Part shown: positions 34,710 to 45,648 of the stretch, in pieces
How positions within the stretch are numbered: the first letter of the stretch is position 1
How the letters are laid out: every line of letters starts with the position of its first letter
NCBI GenBank assembly: GCA_013387265.2
Contig: JABFTP020000021.1
Coordinates: 2,230,001 to 2,294,000 of the forward strand
Direction: 5' to 3'
Length of the DNA stretch: 64,000 nucleotides
Source: Cryptolaemus montrouzieri
Lineage: Eukaryota > Arthropoda > Insecta > Coleoptera > Coccinellidae
The notes under the pieces: generated by a model
What the model was told of the DNA's origin: nothing
Databases searched by the model: none
The model's input: the letters and a program-made list of their open reading frames with translations, nothing else
Made by a program: the position numbers and the translations under genes

Positions 34710-34717
34710 TCTTGGTT
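34710..34717 (+). repeat. 8-bp target-site duplication of mini-PLE, left
   Basis: TCTTGGTT; second copy at 34935-34942. Confidence 0.65.
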
Positions 34718-34807
34718 TGAATTTGGGAGGCTTTTGCTTGGTAAAATTCCATTATCAATAATAAAAAACAAGTACTGTGTTTTAAGGAATTTTACTTAAT
34801 AATTGCG

Positions 34808-34850
34808 ATTCGTAACGCGTTTCACTACACCGTAGCTTCTCCAGACGAAT
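34808..34850 (-). ncRNA. hammerhead ribozyme relic, copy C (core mutated)
   Basis: Identical to the intact copies except that the core reads CUGGAGA (A6 to G), an invariant catalytic-core position, so activity is unlikely. Confidence 0.7.
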
Positions 34851-34855
34851 GAATG

Positions 34856-34883
34856 ATTCGTCTGAAGAAGCTACGTTACGAAT
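34856..34883 (+). ncRNA. hammerhead ribozyme relic, copy D (internal deletion)
   Basis: Stem I, CUGAAGA and the first half of stem II are followed directly by GUUACGAAU. The 15 bases that hold the second stem II strand, GAAA and half of stem III are missing, so it is inactive. Confidence 0.7.
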
Positions 34884-35576
34884 CGCAATTATTAAGTAAA
34901 ATTCCTTAAAACACAGTACTTGTTTTTATTAACTTCTTGGTTCTCCTCAAATCATTTCCAGGATCTTCATTGTATCAGATCACCATGGGCCAACGTCTAG
35001 TTGTTCTTGCTACGTTATATATTGCAGAAAGCTCGTCCACTGTATCTACACCCCCTTTCGTATAGTTATAGTAGGTTATCATCTCTGATTTATTTCGATC
35101 ATCAGTGCTGTGATCAATTGCATCACTGTTATGCAGACTCGATATCATCAGAACGTTTTTGTTTTTTGTAAATAGGAGAGTATGTCATATTTTCTTGGAA
35201 ACCAAATATACTCGACGTTGTTTCGTTTCAAGAAATTCTCTTGGTAACTCCCTTTAATTTTTTCACATAAGTTAACTTATGCTCTGAAAGTAACTTTTTC
35301 ACTAGAGCAACAAAGATAAACCAATTGTCCCCAGTTAGATTTCTTGACGTTCCAGATATTGGAGACACCAAAAGCTCGACAATTGCTAAAGCATCATTTT
35401 TGACCTGATAATGTCCTTCAGGCTGCAGCCCTACATAAACTCCTAAATTTGAGGTATAAGACATCTTTGAGTTTGATTCCATACTTATTTGGTTTCGAGG
35501 GTTTATACTGACGCAAACTGCACCTGCCACGAAATCCTTCAAGCTTCTTATTTATTGTGGCGTTTTGTGGGATAGT

Positions 35577-35588
35577 ATAATACTTTTT
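35577..35588 (+). repeat. 12-bp TSD of RTE LINE, left
   Basis: ATAATACTTTTT, repeated exactly at 36593-36604; piggyBac coding sequence resumes on the far side. Confidence 0.9.
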
Positions 35589-36592
35589 GTAATCTATACT
35601 GGAACCAAAAAGCAGAAATCCGAATTCAAAATGCAGGAACAACTGTGGATTTTGAAATAAAAAAAGGCGTCCGCCAGGGGTGTATCTTGTCTCCGATGTT
35701 GTTCAACTTGTATGTGGAAAGAGCTTTCATCGGGTCAATCTCCGACACTCTCATGGGTATTAAAGTAAACGGAATTTCCATCAACAATATTCGATACGCG
35801 GATGATACCGTGATACTGGCAGATAGTGCAAATGACCTGCAAGCTCTACTAGATAGGGTCAATCAAGAAAGCCAGAGATTGGGTTTGAAAATTAACATCC
35901 GTAAAACCAAATGTATGGCCATTAGCAGAAACGATGCCCCAAATGCCATAATATCCATAAATGGAGAAAACATTGAATAAGTCACTCAATTTAAATACTT
36001 GGGATGCATGATCAACCAAAAATGGGACCCAGATCAAGAAATAAAATGCAGAATCGAGCATGCTCGAACAACGTTTATAAAACTTAAAAAATTCTCGACA
36101 GACAAAAACCTAAATCTCAATCTCAGATATAGAATGGTAAAATGTTACGTCTGGCCCGTTCTCTTGTACGGAGTTGAGGCATGGACGTTGAAAACAGCAA
36201 TTATAAATAAAATTGATGCCTTCGAGATGTGGACCCTACGATGGATGCTGAGGGTATCGTGGGTTGAACATGTAACGAATGAGGATATACTGAGAAGAAC
36301 TGGTTTGATAGAACGTGAACTTTTCGAAAACATCAAAAGAAGAAAAATTGGCTACCTTGGACATGTACTGCGCGGAGAACGCTATCATTTCCAGCGTCTT
36401 ATCCTCCAGGGTAAAATAGAAGGAGGAAAAAGAGGAGTAGGTAGGAGAAAACTATCCTGGCTGCGAAACATACGACAGTGGACAGGAATACAGGACTTCC
36501 AGACACTACAAAATGCTGCAATCAATAGAATCATATGATGAGTGAAAGGATGGACGCCTACGCAGGAATCTGCATGGCACTTGAAGAAGAAG
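35589..36592 (+). mobile_element. RTE-type LINE, 5'-truncated, inserted in piggyBac
   Basis: One-kilobase 3' portion of an RTE-like element with a GAAGAAGAAG tail, flanked by a perfect 12-bp TSD. Contains the end of the reverse transcriptase and the C-terminal domain. Confidence 0.9.
35645..36538 (+). pseudogene. RTE reverse transcriptase, C-terminal half
   Basis: The first segment (35645-35980) holds KKGVRQGCILSPMLFNLYVE (RT motif B) and NIRYADDTVILADS (motif C, YADD intact). A single in-frame stop at about 35978 separates it from 35999-36538, which has QFKYLGCMI, ARTTFIKLKKF, YVWPVLLYGVEAWTL and FEMWTLRWMLRVSWVEHVTN, the hallmark C-terminal block of RTE-type proteins. Motif A and the endonuclease were never copied in. 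Apart from the stop the reading frame is preserved, so the insertion may be fairly young. Confidence 0.88.
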
Positions 36593-36604
36593 ATAATACT
36601 TTTT
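36593..36604 (+). repeat. 12-bp TSD of RTE LINE, right
   Basis: ATAATACTTTTT, identical to 35577-35588. Confidence 0.9.
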
Positions 36605-37668
36605 ACAGTTATCTGTGAACGAATCAAATAATGTACGAATAGGTGCCAGCTTATTAGTCTTCTTCCGATCCTCTTTTGTGATAAATAATCAAAACGTAAG
36701 TGCCGTAAAAGAAATAGAAACCTTTGTATACTCATTGTCAGCCAGAAAATTTCTACTCCTGTCCCTTTTCTGTCCCATAATTCATTTACATTGAGCCTGC
36801 TTCTCTTCAGTATCTCCGCCAAGTACAAAAGTCCTAAGAGAGCTTTTATTTCTGCTATATTCGTGAGTTTGCAATCGTGTTCTGTACTGTAATTTTCGAA
36901 AAATGATGTAATATGTTTGTTGGTATTCTCGATGACGATTTCCAATATTTCATTGTCAAAGAATAAACTCCAACATTCAATAGGAGTCTTGGCATTTTTC
37001 GCTAATCCTTTTACACCAGGAAATTTACTAATTATATTCCAGGATCTAGTTCGAACATTCTGAACGGGCATGTGTTTCAACCATTTTGTTGAATAATCCT
37101 CACCAATGAAATGAAGGTCTCTGTGCTTCTTTGCAGGTATCATATCATGTTCTCCTCCTTCTTCTTTCTCGGAGCTAATTGCCTCTACTTCCGTGTTACT
37201 TTCTTCAGATCTATATTCCACCACGTCCTCCTCTTGATCTGAACTGCCGTCTTGAATATCAACATATTCTGACTTAGCCTTTTCCCAAAGACAAAGTTAT
37301 CTCTTCTGTTACTCTTCGTAACTCATATTATACTGAAAACAAAAGATAAATGAAGTAGAATTATAATTATATTTCATTTCAGTTAAAGAACTCACCTTCA
37401 ATTCTAGGTACACAACTGGTCGCGGGGAGTCTAGGAGACTCTTTGATGCTCTAGCTTCAACACGAGTGACACTTCGAAACAAACTCACAGAGTATATTAA
37501 ACTGTTGACGAAGTCAGGAAGGTACTGAGTGTCGCAACGAGATATTCGAAAGTATGCGAAAATGCTCGCTAATATTCGGAGGGCTGATTCTGTCAGACGT
37601 AGCGCGACTACTGCAGGATTAAAAATGTTCTAATTTCAAAAAACCCTTCCATTACGCCCCACCCTGTA

Positions 37669-37985
37669 CATCTCTGAAGCTGTAGCACAAGTAAAAGGAT
37701 TTTTTTATCTTTTATTGTAACTTACACTTCCGATATTCTATTTGATGAATATATGACAGTTCCTGCCAGTCAACAGAGATTTCCTGTAAATACTCGGAAT
37801 AACTCGATTTATTTCAATGCTAAGAAAAGTTAACTATTGAGAATATATTGGTTAAACAAGCTGATAACGATGCCGATGTACTGATTATTGAAGGAGCAAT
37901 AGAGCAATGACGTTGTTGGTAAAAATATTGATTTACTCGTATTTCTGACTACTCGAACTCGCAACTGAAAAAACTATTTTCTTTT
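37669..37985. other. no recognised gene
   Basis: AT-rich spacer between the TE nest and a mariner fossil. Confidence 0.35.
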
Positions 37986-37989
37986 ACTG

Positions 37990-38720
37990 AGATTGGAAGT
38001 TGGTCGACAGCACATTAGAACCAATTCAGACTTTACTGCCACCTGCGCCGGGAAAACTGACATGTATAAGGAAGATCGTCTGAAAAAATCAGCGGTCTAC
38101 GATTGGGCAAAGCGGTTCAGAAGCAGCAGAGAGTCAGTGGAGGATGATCCACCTCTCGAAACCCATAAAACCTCGATCGGCTGTCTTCGCGAGTGCTCGG
38201 AGACCGTCGGGTAAGCCTTAGAATGTTGGAAGACGAGTTGGGCATCAACAAGGAGACGATCCAGCAGATGCTACACGAAGATCTGTGGACGCGCAAGCTG
38301 TGTGCGTGAATGGTTCCCAAAGTGCTCACAGTTGAGCAGGAAGAGCTCCTATTGTTATCACTGGTGACGAGTTGTGGATGTTCGAATACGACCCTGAGAC
38401 CAAAAGGCAGAACATGCAGTGGTAAGAGAAGCGGGGTAAGCACCCCACGAAAGCCAGAATGTCAAAATCGAAAGTGAAATCTTTACTCATCGCATTTTTC
38501 GATATTAATGGAGTTGTACACCACGAATACGTTCCAACAGGTCAGACAGTCAACGCAGTATTCTACATTGAAGTTTTGAAACGTCTGAAGGCCCGTGTGT
38601 TTCTGTACGACCCGAATTGGCGAAGCGCGGATGGGTGCTCTATCATGACAATGCAACACTTCCACACCCGCCCTACAGTCCTGATCTGGCCCCCTGTGAC
38701 TTCCATCTGTTTCCACAATT
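37990..38720 (+). pseudogene. mariner transposase pseudogene
   Basis: LKKSAVYDWAKRFRSSRESV (helix-turn-helix linker, about 38075-38145) is followed by LRMLEDELGINKETIQQMLH (second helix-turn-helix, about 38220-38275) and IVITGDELWMFEYDP-like coding (first D, about 38355-38395). MSKSKVKSLLIAFFDINGVV and VFYIEVLKRLKARV come next (38459-38610), then YHDNATLPHP (second D, about 38640-38670) and PYSPDLAPCDFHLFP (third D, about 38670-38718). The protein is in at least three frames. It is cut off at 38720 by the tail of a minus-strand LINE. Confidence 0.85.
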
Positions 38721-38721
38721 C

Positions 38722-40060
38722 ATTTATTTATTTATTTATTATGCTTAAATACATCATAATTGACATTATATGTGTATAAAGTTGAACAGGAAACCCCCAA
38801 TCCATCCTAATGTCGAATAAAAAAATACATAAAAATAATTTCAAATATTGAACCAAACATAACTTTACATAAAACAGCATCAGAAATTTTCAATGACAAT
38901 CCATAAGAGGCGAAATGAAAACAAGCAATCAACAACGAAAACATGAATGCCACCGCTACAAAATGAGTTCCAATCGCCTTGTCAATGAACGCAGCGAAAC
39001 GATAAAGAGATCAACCTAAGTGTATATTTTGTTCGCAACTGAGCGATCTGTGAGTAATTCGTTCGGCAAATTCTTTCCCTAAACAATGGTGTAAACCTAG
39101 TTATTCGAATTGGAACATTGAAGTCGAATAATGTTAATAGTTCAGGACAATCTAACAGATCATTAAGAATTTCACATAAGAGACACACATCAGAAATGCT
39201 TCTTCTACATTTGAGTGATTTCAAGTTATATCTTTCACTCGTCACAATCATTGAGCGCTCGCAGATGGTTAGTCCAGATCGAAACGCCAAGTGTCGAAGA
39301 CATCTTCGCTGCACCCTTTCCAGGCAATCTATGGAAACTGAGGTATGTGGGGACCCAACCATATTCCACTGGGGACCAAACCATGCAACAGTATAGTAGC
39401 TTCAGTACATCGGGAGAGAAATCGTCAGAGTTACGCAGCACAAAACCGAGCATTTGGAATGCCTTCTTCGTAGCATTTGTTATGTGTTGATTCAAATTCA
39501 GAGCTTCATCGAGTGTGATCCCCAGATCCCTGACGCGGTCCAAAATCTGCCCTCCAACATCATACCGATATTCAATTCTCTCTTTGCATCGTGTATATGT
39601 GATGACAGAGCACTTGCTAAGGTTGAGATAGAGATTGTTCTGTTTCATCCACTCATAAAGACTGTCTAACTGACTCTGCAGATACTCAGCATCAGAAACA
39701 CTTTCAACAATCGAATAAACCTTCTTATCATCGGAAAATAAAAGGAAATCAGTTGACAAAATTCGTCCAACGGCGTTAACAAAGATGTTAAATAGAAAAG
39801 GCCCTTATCCCGAGTGCAAAGAGTTTACCAATAAGCAGATTGTGGTTCACTTTATTAAACGCCTTGGAAAAGTCGGTATGTATGGCGTCGAGCTGGTATC
39901 TCCCATCGAAGCATATCACTGGTGAAGAGAAGTAAATTATTTGAAGTCCTACATCAGGTATGATGGACTTTCGGAAGTCCAAAGCATCACGACGGCGGTT
40001 CTGAAGGACATCCCTCGTAATCCTCGACAACGTGTGACTAGTCAATAGAAGATCCAAGCT
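38722..40060 (-). mobile_element. CR1/Jockey-like LINE, internally deleted
   Basis: Minus strand. RT motif A is AIHTDFSKAFNKVNHNLLIG (about 39880-39820). The motif B region is deleted: LGIRAF joins almost directly to a PFLFNIFVNAVG-like stretch. Motif C is FLLFSDDKKVYSIVES with FSDD instead of FADD (about 39750-39700). LNLSKCSVITYTRCKERIEY, DLGITLDEALNLNQHI, LERVQRRCLRHLAFRSG and a C-terminal VNALPDRI-type region follow to about 38980. The 3' tail is an (AATA)n run at 38718-38745. It has inserted at or next to a mariner. Confidence 0.82.
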
Positions 40061-40249
40061 TCTTTCGAAGTTTGCAAATTATCTTCGCTGTACATATTTG
40101 GTTAGAAAGCATATGCCAATACGAATTCCCATATCACTGTACAAATAAATCAAATTTAATGTTCAATGATGTTAGTTTTCTGCGTATCGTCGACCGGATC
40201 GACAGCGTGAAATGTCCGCGTTGCATTCTTCACGCCAGGGAATGTAACC
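40061..40249. other. unassigned LINE 5' flank
   Basis: Nothing recognised between the LINE and the GC-rich segment. Confidence 0.3.
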
Positions 40250-40637
40250 TAAGGAAAATATTAACTATTGCAATAGATTCCATCACGAGTCCAGATTGTT
40301 ATCGTAACCGCAACCGTTTATATCTATCCGCTGCCTCGAGTTGGCAACGTCGTCGATCGCTCGCGTTCATAAGTTGGGTCCGCGCTCGACTGAGCCTTTT
40401 AATTTATTATTAGTCAGATTTTGAATTTTAATCCGCGATATAGCGTGTGGAGATTCCGCCGTGCCGACTTGGATTGACACGTAACGCGGTGGTGTTTTGT
40501 GTTCGCCGTTCGTTCTGTGGGGGTGTGTGTGTGTGTTTTTGTTTTGTGCGATCGATCGGCAAGATTGTGTTCACGATTCCAAGTTATTTCATTTTAAATT
40601 CGCAGGAGTTCGCCGTAAATGTCGGCAGGTTAGTGCC
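40250..40637 (+). promoter_or_regulatory. candidate host promoter / 5' untranslated exon
   Basis: A CpG- and GC-rich island in AT-rich surroundings, with a (GT)9 run (40520-40540) and a sequence ending AATGTCGGCAG directly followed by GTTAGTG, a good splice donor (40637). An initiator-like TCAGATT sits near 40415. It has no long ORF, as expected for a leader exon. It lies about 12 kb upstream of, and on the same strand as, the slingshot exon, so it could be an alternative first exon of that gene. This is inference from composition and one splice motif. Confidence 0.3.
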
Positions 40638-40659
40638 TAAGAATATTCTGTAGCGCTTA

Positions 40660-41665
40660 GTTCAATGGTTTTCATGTGACAAGAGCGTGAAAAATGGCAA
40701 TTTTAGACTACATTGATCGGTTCAAAGCATACCACCTTTATAGTAATTGAAAGTTTGGATTCTCACAAGAAAAATAATCTTTCCATTGTCAAATTTAGTC
40801 AAAGGAAATGAAGCTTTTATTATGGAGAATGTTTTCTTTAAGTTATCTCAATACCTTTTTTTTTGTTGGAGCTATGAAATTTTTAGTGGAATGATGACGA
40901 TTCCAAATGTTCTCCAATGAAGGCGATAGTTACCCCCATCAATTTTTCTACAATTCCTTCCGGGAACTTAAGAAGGGATTCTCTTATTCTTAGTTAAATA
41001 TAATTTAGATCAGAGTGATTCCACCTGAAAACATTTGAATGCAATCGAATGCACTTTTCATAGGGATTGTAACCACATTTTTTTTCGGCTTTCATTGGAA
41101 CAGAGACAGCACAGAATGTGGATTATTTATAGATGAGAAACCCAAACGTAAGTCCGTTGAATAACTAGAAATTCCGGAAATTACAAAGAAATTCATAGAT
41201 TTTGGCTCTTTATGAACTGATGGGTTTTTTTCGAAACCCGTTTGGACAGAAGACAACATCGTCTATATTCTAACTCGCTTTGAGGCTTACCCACGATCTT
41301 CTCTCAGTTGCGATGAAGCAGGCTTGGTAATATCATGGTTCACAATTCAAGATTCTCAGTAAATTCAAGTTGCATCCCTACTAATTTGTCAAGTCCAATC
41401 ATTAATTTCAGAAGATCTTCTGAGAAAAATACTTTTTTGTGGAACAATATTGGTTAGTTTGCAAGAGGAGGGACGGTTTTTGAGAAGAATAATATGTACT
41501 GATGAGTCGATATTTTTAAACTGGATCAGGAATTGGAGGAATTGGGCAACCGAGATTCCCAATTACTCTGTCAAAAAAATACCAGGATAAGTTAATAAGA
41601 TAATAAGTTAGCACAACTATTTTCTACAGTGAAGTGGATTTTAAACACGCTCTGTCATTCAGTTT
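40660..41665. other. no recognised gene
   Basis: AT-rich; no ORF, repeat or domain recognised. Confidence 0.35.
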
Positions 41666-41669
41666 GTTT

Positions 41670-42445
41670 ACAGTGCTCAATTTTGTCAGTTCTCACAAGT
41701 GTGTTATGCAATTTTCACAATGAATAAAAGTATCGAACAAAGAATTCAGATTTTGTATTGCAAACGGAATTCTCGTGCCGAATCGCTAAAAATATGAGTG
41801 GTACATAAGGCTTGAGTCTTCATCACAAACATGTGCATATGAGTGGTACAGTGCAACGCTTTGCTGCTTGACTAGTTCCAAATGATCTGAATTTTCTTCA
41901 AAAATCGCATATAGGTCGCTGAAGAGATGCTAGAACGCCTACCCCGCATTCATAAACCGCATTGTAACTGGTGATGAGACATGGGTTTATGAGTTTGACA
42001 TGCAAACCTGTCAACCAGCTTCTTCTTTCAACGAAATCGAACCGAAAAAACCATCGATCAAATGTCAAGGTAAAGTTAACTGACTCTTTGACTATTGCGG
42101 TGTTGTGCACTCGGAATTCTTCCAAAAGGTCAGACGGTAAATTTAGAATATAACCTGAGCGTTTGCGGCGTTTGAGAAAGCAAATTAGTCGAAAAATGCC
42201 AGATTGGACTCATGGAATTTGCACCACGATAATACACCATCTCGCAAGGCTATCATTGTGAATGAATTTCTAACTCAACAAATACCATCGAACAATCACC
42301 GAATTCACCTGATATGGCTCCGGCTGACTTTTTTTCCAAAACTCAAATTATCTCTCGGAGGTACCGGTGGTACAATAAATTCAAATGAAAAATAATTTTT
42401 TTTTGTTTCATTGACCAATTCCCTGTAATTTTCTGAAAGAATGTA
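41670..42445 (+). pseudogene. mariner transposase pseudogene, nearly full length with deletions
   Basis: Leader with CAGTGCTCAATTTTGTCAGT, then MNKSIEQRIQILYCKRNSRA (41720), a deletion removing most of the helix-turn-helix domain, FIKRIVTGDETWVYEFDMQT (first D, about 41930-41990) and LDSWNLHHDNTPSRKAIIVN (second D, about 42205-42260). HLIWLRLTFFPKLKL follows in the frame of the HSPDMAPADFFFFPK motif (third D, about 42300-42350). It ends with TTTCATTGACCAATTCCC. Same subfamily as 110, 12560, 18360 and 28685. Stops and frameshifts throughout. Confidence 0.85.
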
Positions 42446-42804
42446 CCCCAACTTGTTCAAAGAATTCCAGGAATGAAATTCTTCTCTCTTGTATATTGTC
42501 TACTTGCGTATGACGTCACATTTCATATGACCAACGCATTACAGAAACTGCGTTTCTTTGAATTAATTATTATTTATAAAAAAAGGAAGACTCCGAAATT
42601 ATCAAGGCTAATTATAAGGCCGAGGCGTTTGTGGAACGAGTAGTACACATTTTTATTTGAGGTGATTACCTCAGACAAAAAATGTAGAATTTTATTCTTT
42701 TGTAAAAAAAGTATCAATACTTTTTTCCTAAGAGCCATCATTTCTGAGATACAAAGATTTAAAAAGTTGTAATCGTCATAATACGCACACGTACTCGACG
42801 TATA

Positions 42805-44059
42805 TACAGGGTGGTGCATAATGGAAGGGCTATTTCGGAACGGGTAGTACACGTAACGGTGAGTGAGTAGGGGGGAGCGGCTGAGGTCATTCGACTCAGG
42901 AGGAGTCACCACTTACTTCACAATGGTTATCTGGATATGAGAGCACCGTGCATTCGCAGTTAAAGAGTATTTAAAATCGGCAGAGTCTGTCATTTTGGTG
43001 CAACGGCGCTTTCGCTAGAGCTTCAACATTGATAGTAACGCTTCAATTCCCAAACGTGACACAATCATCCAATGGGTACAAAATTTCAGAACGGATGCAT
43101 CAGCAATGAATGAGAAACCTCAAAGTCGTCCCCGAAGTGATAGGACACCAGCTTTCGTGGAAAGAGTGAGACAAGCTATAATTCAAAGCCCAGCGCGTTA
43201 CGTCCGAGAACGAGCTGCAGCACTCTAAATGAGTAATCCAACTGTTCGCAGAATTTTACATCAAGACTCCTATAAGATCATGGCCGTCCAGCACCTGGAT
43301 AAAGGAGATTTTGTACAACGCCAGCAGTTTGCCGAGAGAATTCAAATGATTTACGCTGATGAAAATTAACCAGTGATAGTGATGAGGCTCATTTAAGCGG
43401 TTTGGTTAATAAACAGAACTGCCGATATTGGGCAGCAGAAAATCCCGCGAACTGCATCATTCCCCACCTCACAGTGAGGAAGTCACCGTTTGGTGCGTTA
43501 TGCGCCGTCTTGTGGTGATTGGACTGTATTTTTTGAGGATGAGGGAAGGGCAAACGTAACTGTAAATTCTGAGCGATATTTTTTCATGCTGGAGAACTTT
43601 TTTATCCCAGAATTGCGACGACGAAGAATTAACAGAAGAAATGTTCGGTTCCAACAGGATGGTGCCACAGCACATACAGCCAGAGCCTCAATGGAAGTTG
43701 TGCGTCTGATTTTTCTGCTGTGGCCCTTCGTTCCCCGGATCTCACTGGTTGTGGTCTTCGACGATAAACCTCGAAATTTGTTAGAGTTGAAAGAAGCCAT
43801 CTCAAGAGAAGTTAGGGCAATCAACACCGATTTGTTAAAGCGAGTGATGCAGAACGTTGAGAATCGAATACAGCAATGCATTGCGAAACACGGACGCCAT
43901 CTGTCTGATGTCATTTTCAGAACATGATGCCTTTCATTTTTTCTACAGTAAATGATAACATTTGAGTTTTCATTTTACGTAATTAAAAATGTTCTTCGTT
44001 GATAAACAGCTGAGTTATTCTCATTTCAAAAACGCCCTTTCATTACGCTTCACCCTGTA
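42805..44059 (+). mobile_element. DUF4817/mariner-like transposon, uninterrupted copy
   Basis: TIRs TACAGGGTGGTGCATAATGG (42805) and, inverted, TACAGGGTGAAGCGTAATGA ending at 44059, flanked by TATA/TATG. Length 1255 bp. This is the empty-site reference for the nested copy at 32807-37668. Confidence 0.88.
42922..43927 (+). pseudogene. DUF4817 / DDE_3 transposase
   Basis: MVIWI starts the DUF4817 helix-turn-helix, with a stop at codon 6. NIDSNASIPKRDTIIQWVQN, RTPAFVERVRQAIIQSPARY and PTVRRILHQDSYKI follow. The first catalytic motif is ruined: the expected SDEAHF is out of frame near 43380. From 43490 an open 145-codon stretch carries NVTVNSERYFFMLENFFIPE, NVRFQQDGATAHTARASMEV (second D) and KPRNLLELKEAISREVRAIN to the C-terminus. 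The third acidic motif (WPPRSPDLTPCDF in relatives) is frameshifted. Dead, but it retains the whole length. Confidence 0.85.
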
Positions 44060-45100
44060 TGTATGTAGCCTATTATAGAAAGGCCCAGATACTATATTCT
44101 ATATTTTCGAAATTAATTGTTTTAAATCTTAATTTCCTAAATTTATCGGAAAAATATTCCGATCTTAATTTAGTAAAAAATTAATTGAAAGAAAATGTGA
44201 ATTTAATCTATTGTCATTCAAAATTCTTCGAATTGTTTTCAATATCCAGGTCATATATTATACTGTATCATATTCTTATATAAGGTCCATTTTGGAAAAT
44301 AGATGAATGATTTTGACGATCTTCGAAATAATCTTCGACAACTGGTCCTGATAGTTTACTCCATTCTATCCTTCAGTTTATATGCTAGATTCGAAGAAGT
44401 TTTTATTGAAATTCTTTGTATTAATTCATGACTATCTCTTTTCGTTGTAACTATCAGCGTTTTATTGAATGATTCAACATGAATTCTCGGAAGGTCCAGA
44501 TACGAAACGTCTCTATATTTCAAGTTCTTGAATAACATAAATTACATTGCCCCTTATTTTGATAGGAATATAAATTGAAAACATTTCAAGGCGTTGTTGG
44601 AAAGTGTTGTGTTCCATGACGAAATGTCAAGTTTGACAGAAATCGCTTCACCAAGCCGACTGCAAGTTCAACTAAATTTTGAAATGAATCAATTAATGAA
44701 AATACAATTAGGCGAGCGAAATTTCTGAGAATTTCTCGATTATGCCTGGTATATCCCATATTATGTGAGTAAATACAGCGAAAAACATCTTGTTATGGTT
44801 TTATTCCACGCTGCTCAACTCACGATGAATTATTTCAAGGTCCGGTAGGCGGATACGATAACTATCGCTTCTCTGTTCACACGCGCGTCATTATGTCTGG
44901 TATGACAACGCGAATTACAAAGCGTATTGATACATATTTTTAATTCAGTATTTATTATCACATGTGTTGGCCACAAGCTTATAAACAATTAGAGGCGGAC
45001 GTGACCGTATTTTCGGACACAGTCTATTCTTTGACAAACAAAGGTTTTCTACGAGTCTTCACCACAAGTAGCATTCAAATTATGGGTTAGCCTTTTTTAG
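44060..45100. other. no recognised gene
   Basis: AT-rich. One 60-codon minus ORF at 44356-44538, nothing recognised. Confidence 0.35.
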
Positions 45101-45104
45101 AGTT

Positions 45105-45290
45105 GGTTCACTTCTGGGTGTGGGGTCGAAATTGTTGGCGGCTACAAAATAGGGAATAATCGATGTGGCATAGATCTGGTGGATATAGTGGATGTAAGGA
45201 CAATTTGAGTCCTAATTCGTTGAGTTCAGCCATTACTACGTCTGAAGAGTTAGTAAGCATCGTCTTAGTATAGGATGGTTTTCTTCGCAA
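45105..45290 (-). pseudogene. mariner C-terminal fragment
   Basis: VVMAELNELGLKLSLHPLYP then PDLCHIDYSLF resembles the mariner stretch leading to the third catalytic aspartate (PPYSPDLAPSDYHLF type). Short and decayed. Confidence 0.5.
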
Positions 45291-45354
45291 AGTGATGTCA
45301 GTTTTATATTCTATTCGGTAAAGAACTAGAGTAATGAAAACTCATTAAGTATGC

Positions 45355-45475
45355 AAATTCCCTAATGTTGTGGGCAAATTCAAAACTAAATGTAGTTTCT
45401 ATGATTTTGTCTTGAAGCAGGCACCAATTTATTGCCGGATTTTCGATAGAAACCGTAGTACAAATTGAAACGTAA
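45355..45475 (+). repeat. fragment of the 9.4-kb dispersed repeat
   Basis: Encodes FYDFVLKQAPIYCRIFDRNR, matching the minus strand at about 9450-9530. Unknown transposon family. Confidence 0.55.
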
Positions 45476-45648
45476 CTATCCCGCTGGGTAAGCACAGAGA
45501 AAAATAGAGCAATGGGACTCTGATTCAATCAAATTTGTCTCTGAAATCTTGGGAGAAAAAGTCAAGATTGTTCTATTCAGATATTTAATTGAACATTAGA
45601 ATTATCAGTAAAAAGTTATAGCGTTACAATCTAATTTTTTACAAACAA

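Larger units (their letters stand above)
34718..34934. mobile_element. mini-PLE: two inverted 3' ends only
   Basis: 217 bp made solely of a minus-strand PLE 3' end (34718-34852) and a plus-strand 3' end (34853-34934) joined head to head, inside the piggyBac coding region. It has the same architecture as the three larger composites but no coding sequence. Confidence 0.85.
34517..37326 (-). pseudogene. piggyBac transposase, split by two insertions
   Basis: The N-terminus (37326) is acidic and followed by an open 840-bp stretch with WSLFFDNEILEIVIENTNKH and IKALLGLLYLAEILKRSRLN (the DDE_Tnp_1_7 start, about 36950-36790). An RTE LINE (35589-36592) interrupts it. It resumes with YYTIPQNATINKKLEGFRGR and LRQYKPSKPNKYGIK, then PEGHYQVKNDALAIVELL (about 35415-35360) and NLTGDNWFIFVALVKKLL (second catalytic D, about 35330-35270). 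MITYYNYTKGGVDTVDEL follows (third D, about 35080-35025), then the mini-PLE. The C-terminus 34517-34709 has a cysteine-rich zinc finger (YCFECKNKNRSRYYCRKCKN). Internal stops near 37300, a frameshift near 36690 and both insertions inactivate it. Confidence 0.9.
34205..37622 (-). mobile_element. piggyBac-like transposon 1 with TTAA target
   Basis: TTAA at 34205-34208 and 37619-37622 flank ends that are inverted copies sharing TAGTAGTCGCGC / CAGTAGTCGCGC. The uninterrupted DUF4817 copy at 43970-43990 has a single TTAA-context at the same place (TACGTAATTAAAAATG), which fixes this as the insertion point. The transposase lies on the minus strand. Confidence 0.9.
32807..37668 (+). mobile_element. 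DUF4817/mariner-like transposon, carrying nested insertions
   Basis: The ends are inverted repeats: TACAGGGTGGGGCGTACTGA at 32807 and, inverted, TACAGGGTGGGGCGTAATGG ending at 37668. The element's own DNA is 32807-33156, 33935-34208 and 37619-37668. It is interrupted by a PLE-type segment (33157-33934) and a piggyBac (34205-37622). The second family copy at 42805-44059 shows the uninterrupted arrangement. Confidence 0.88.
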
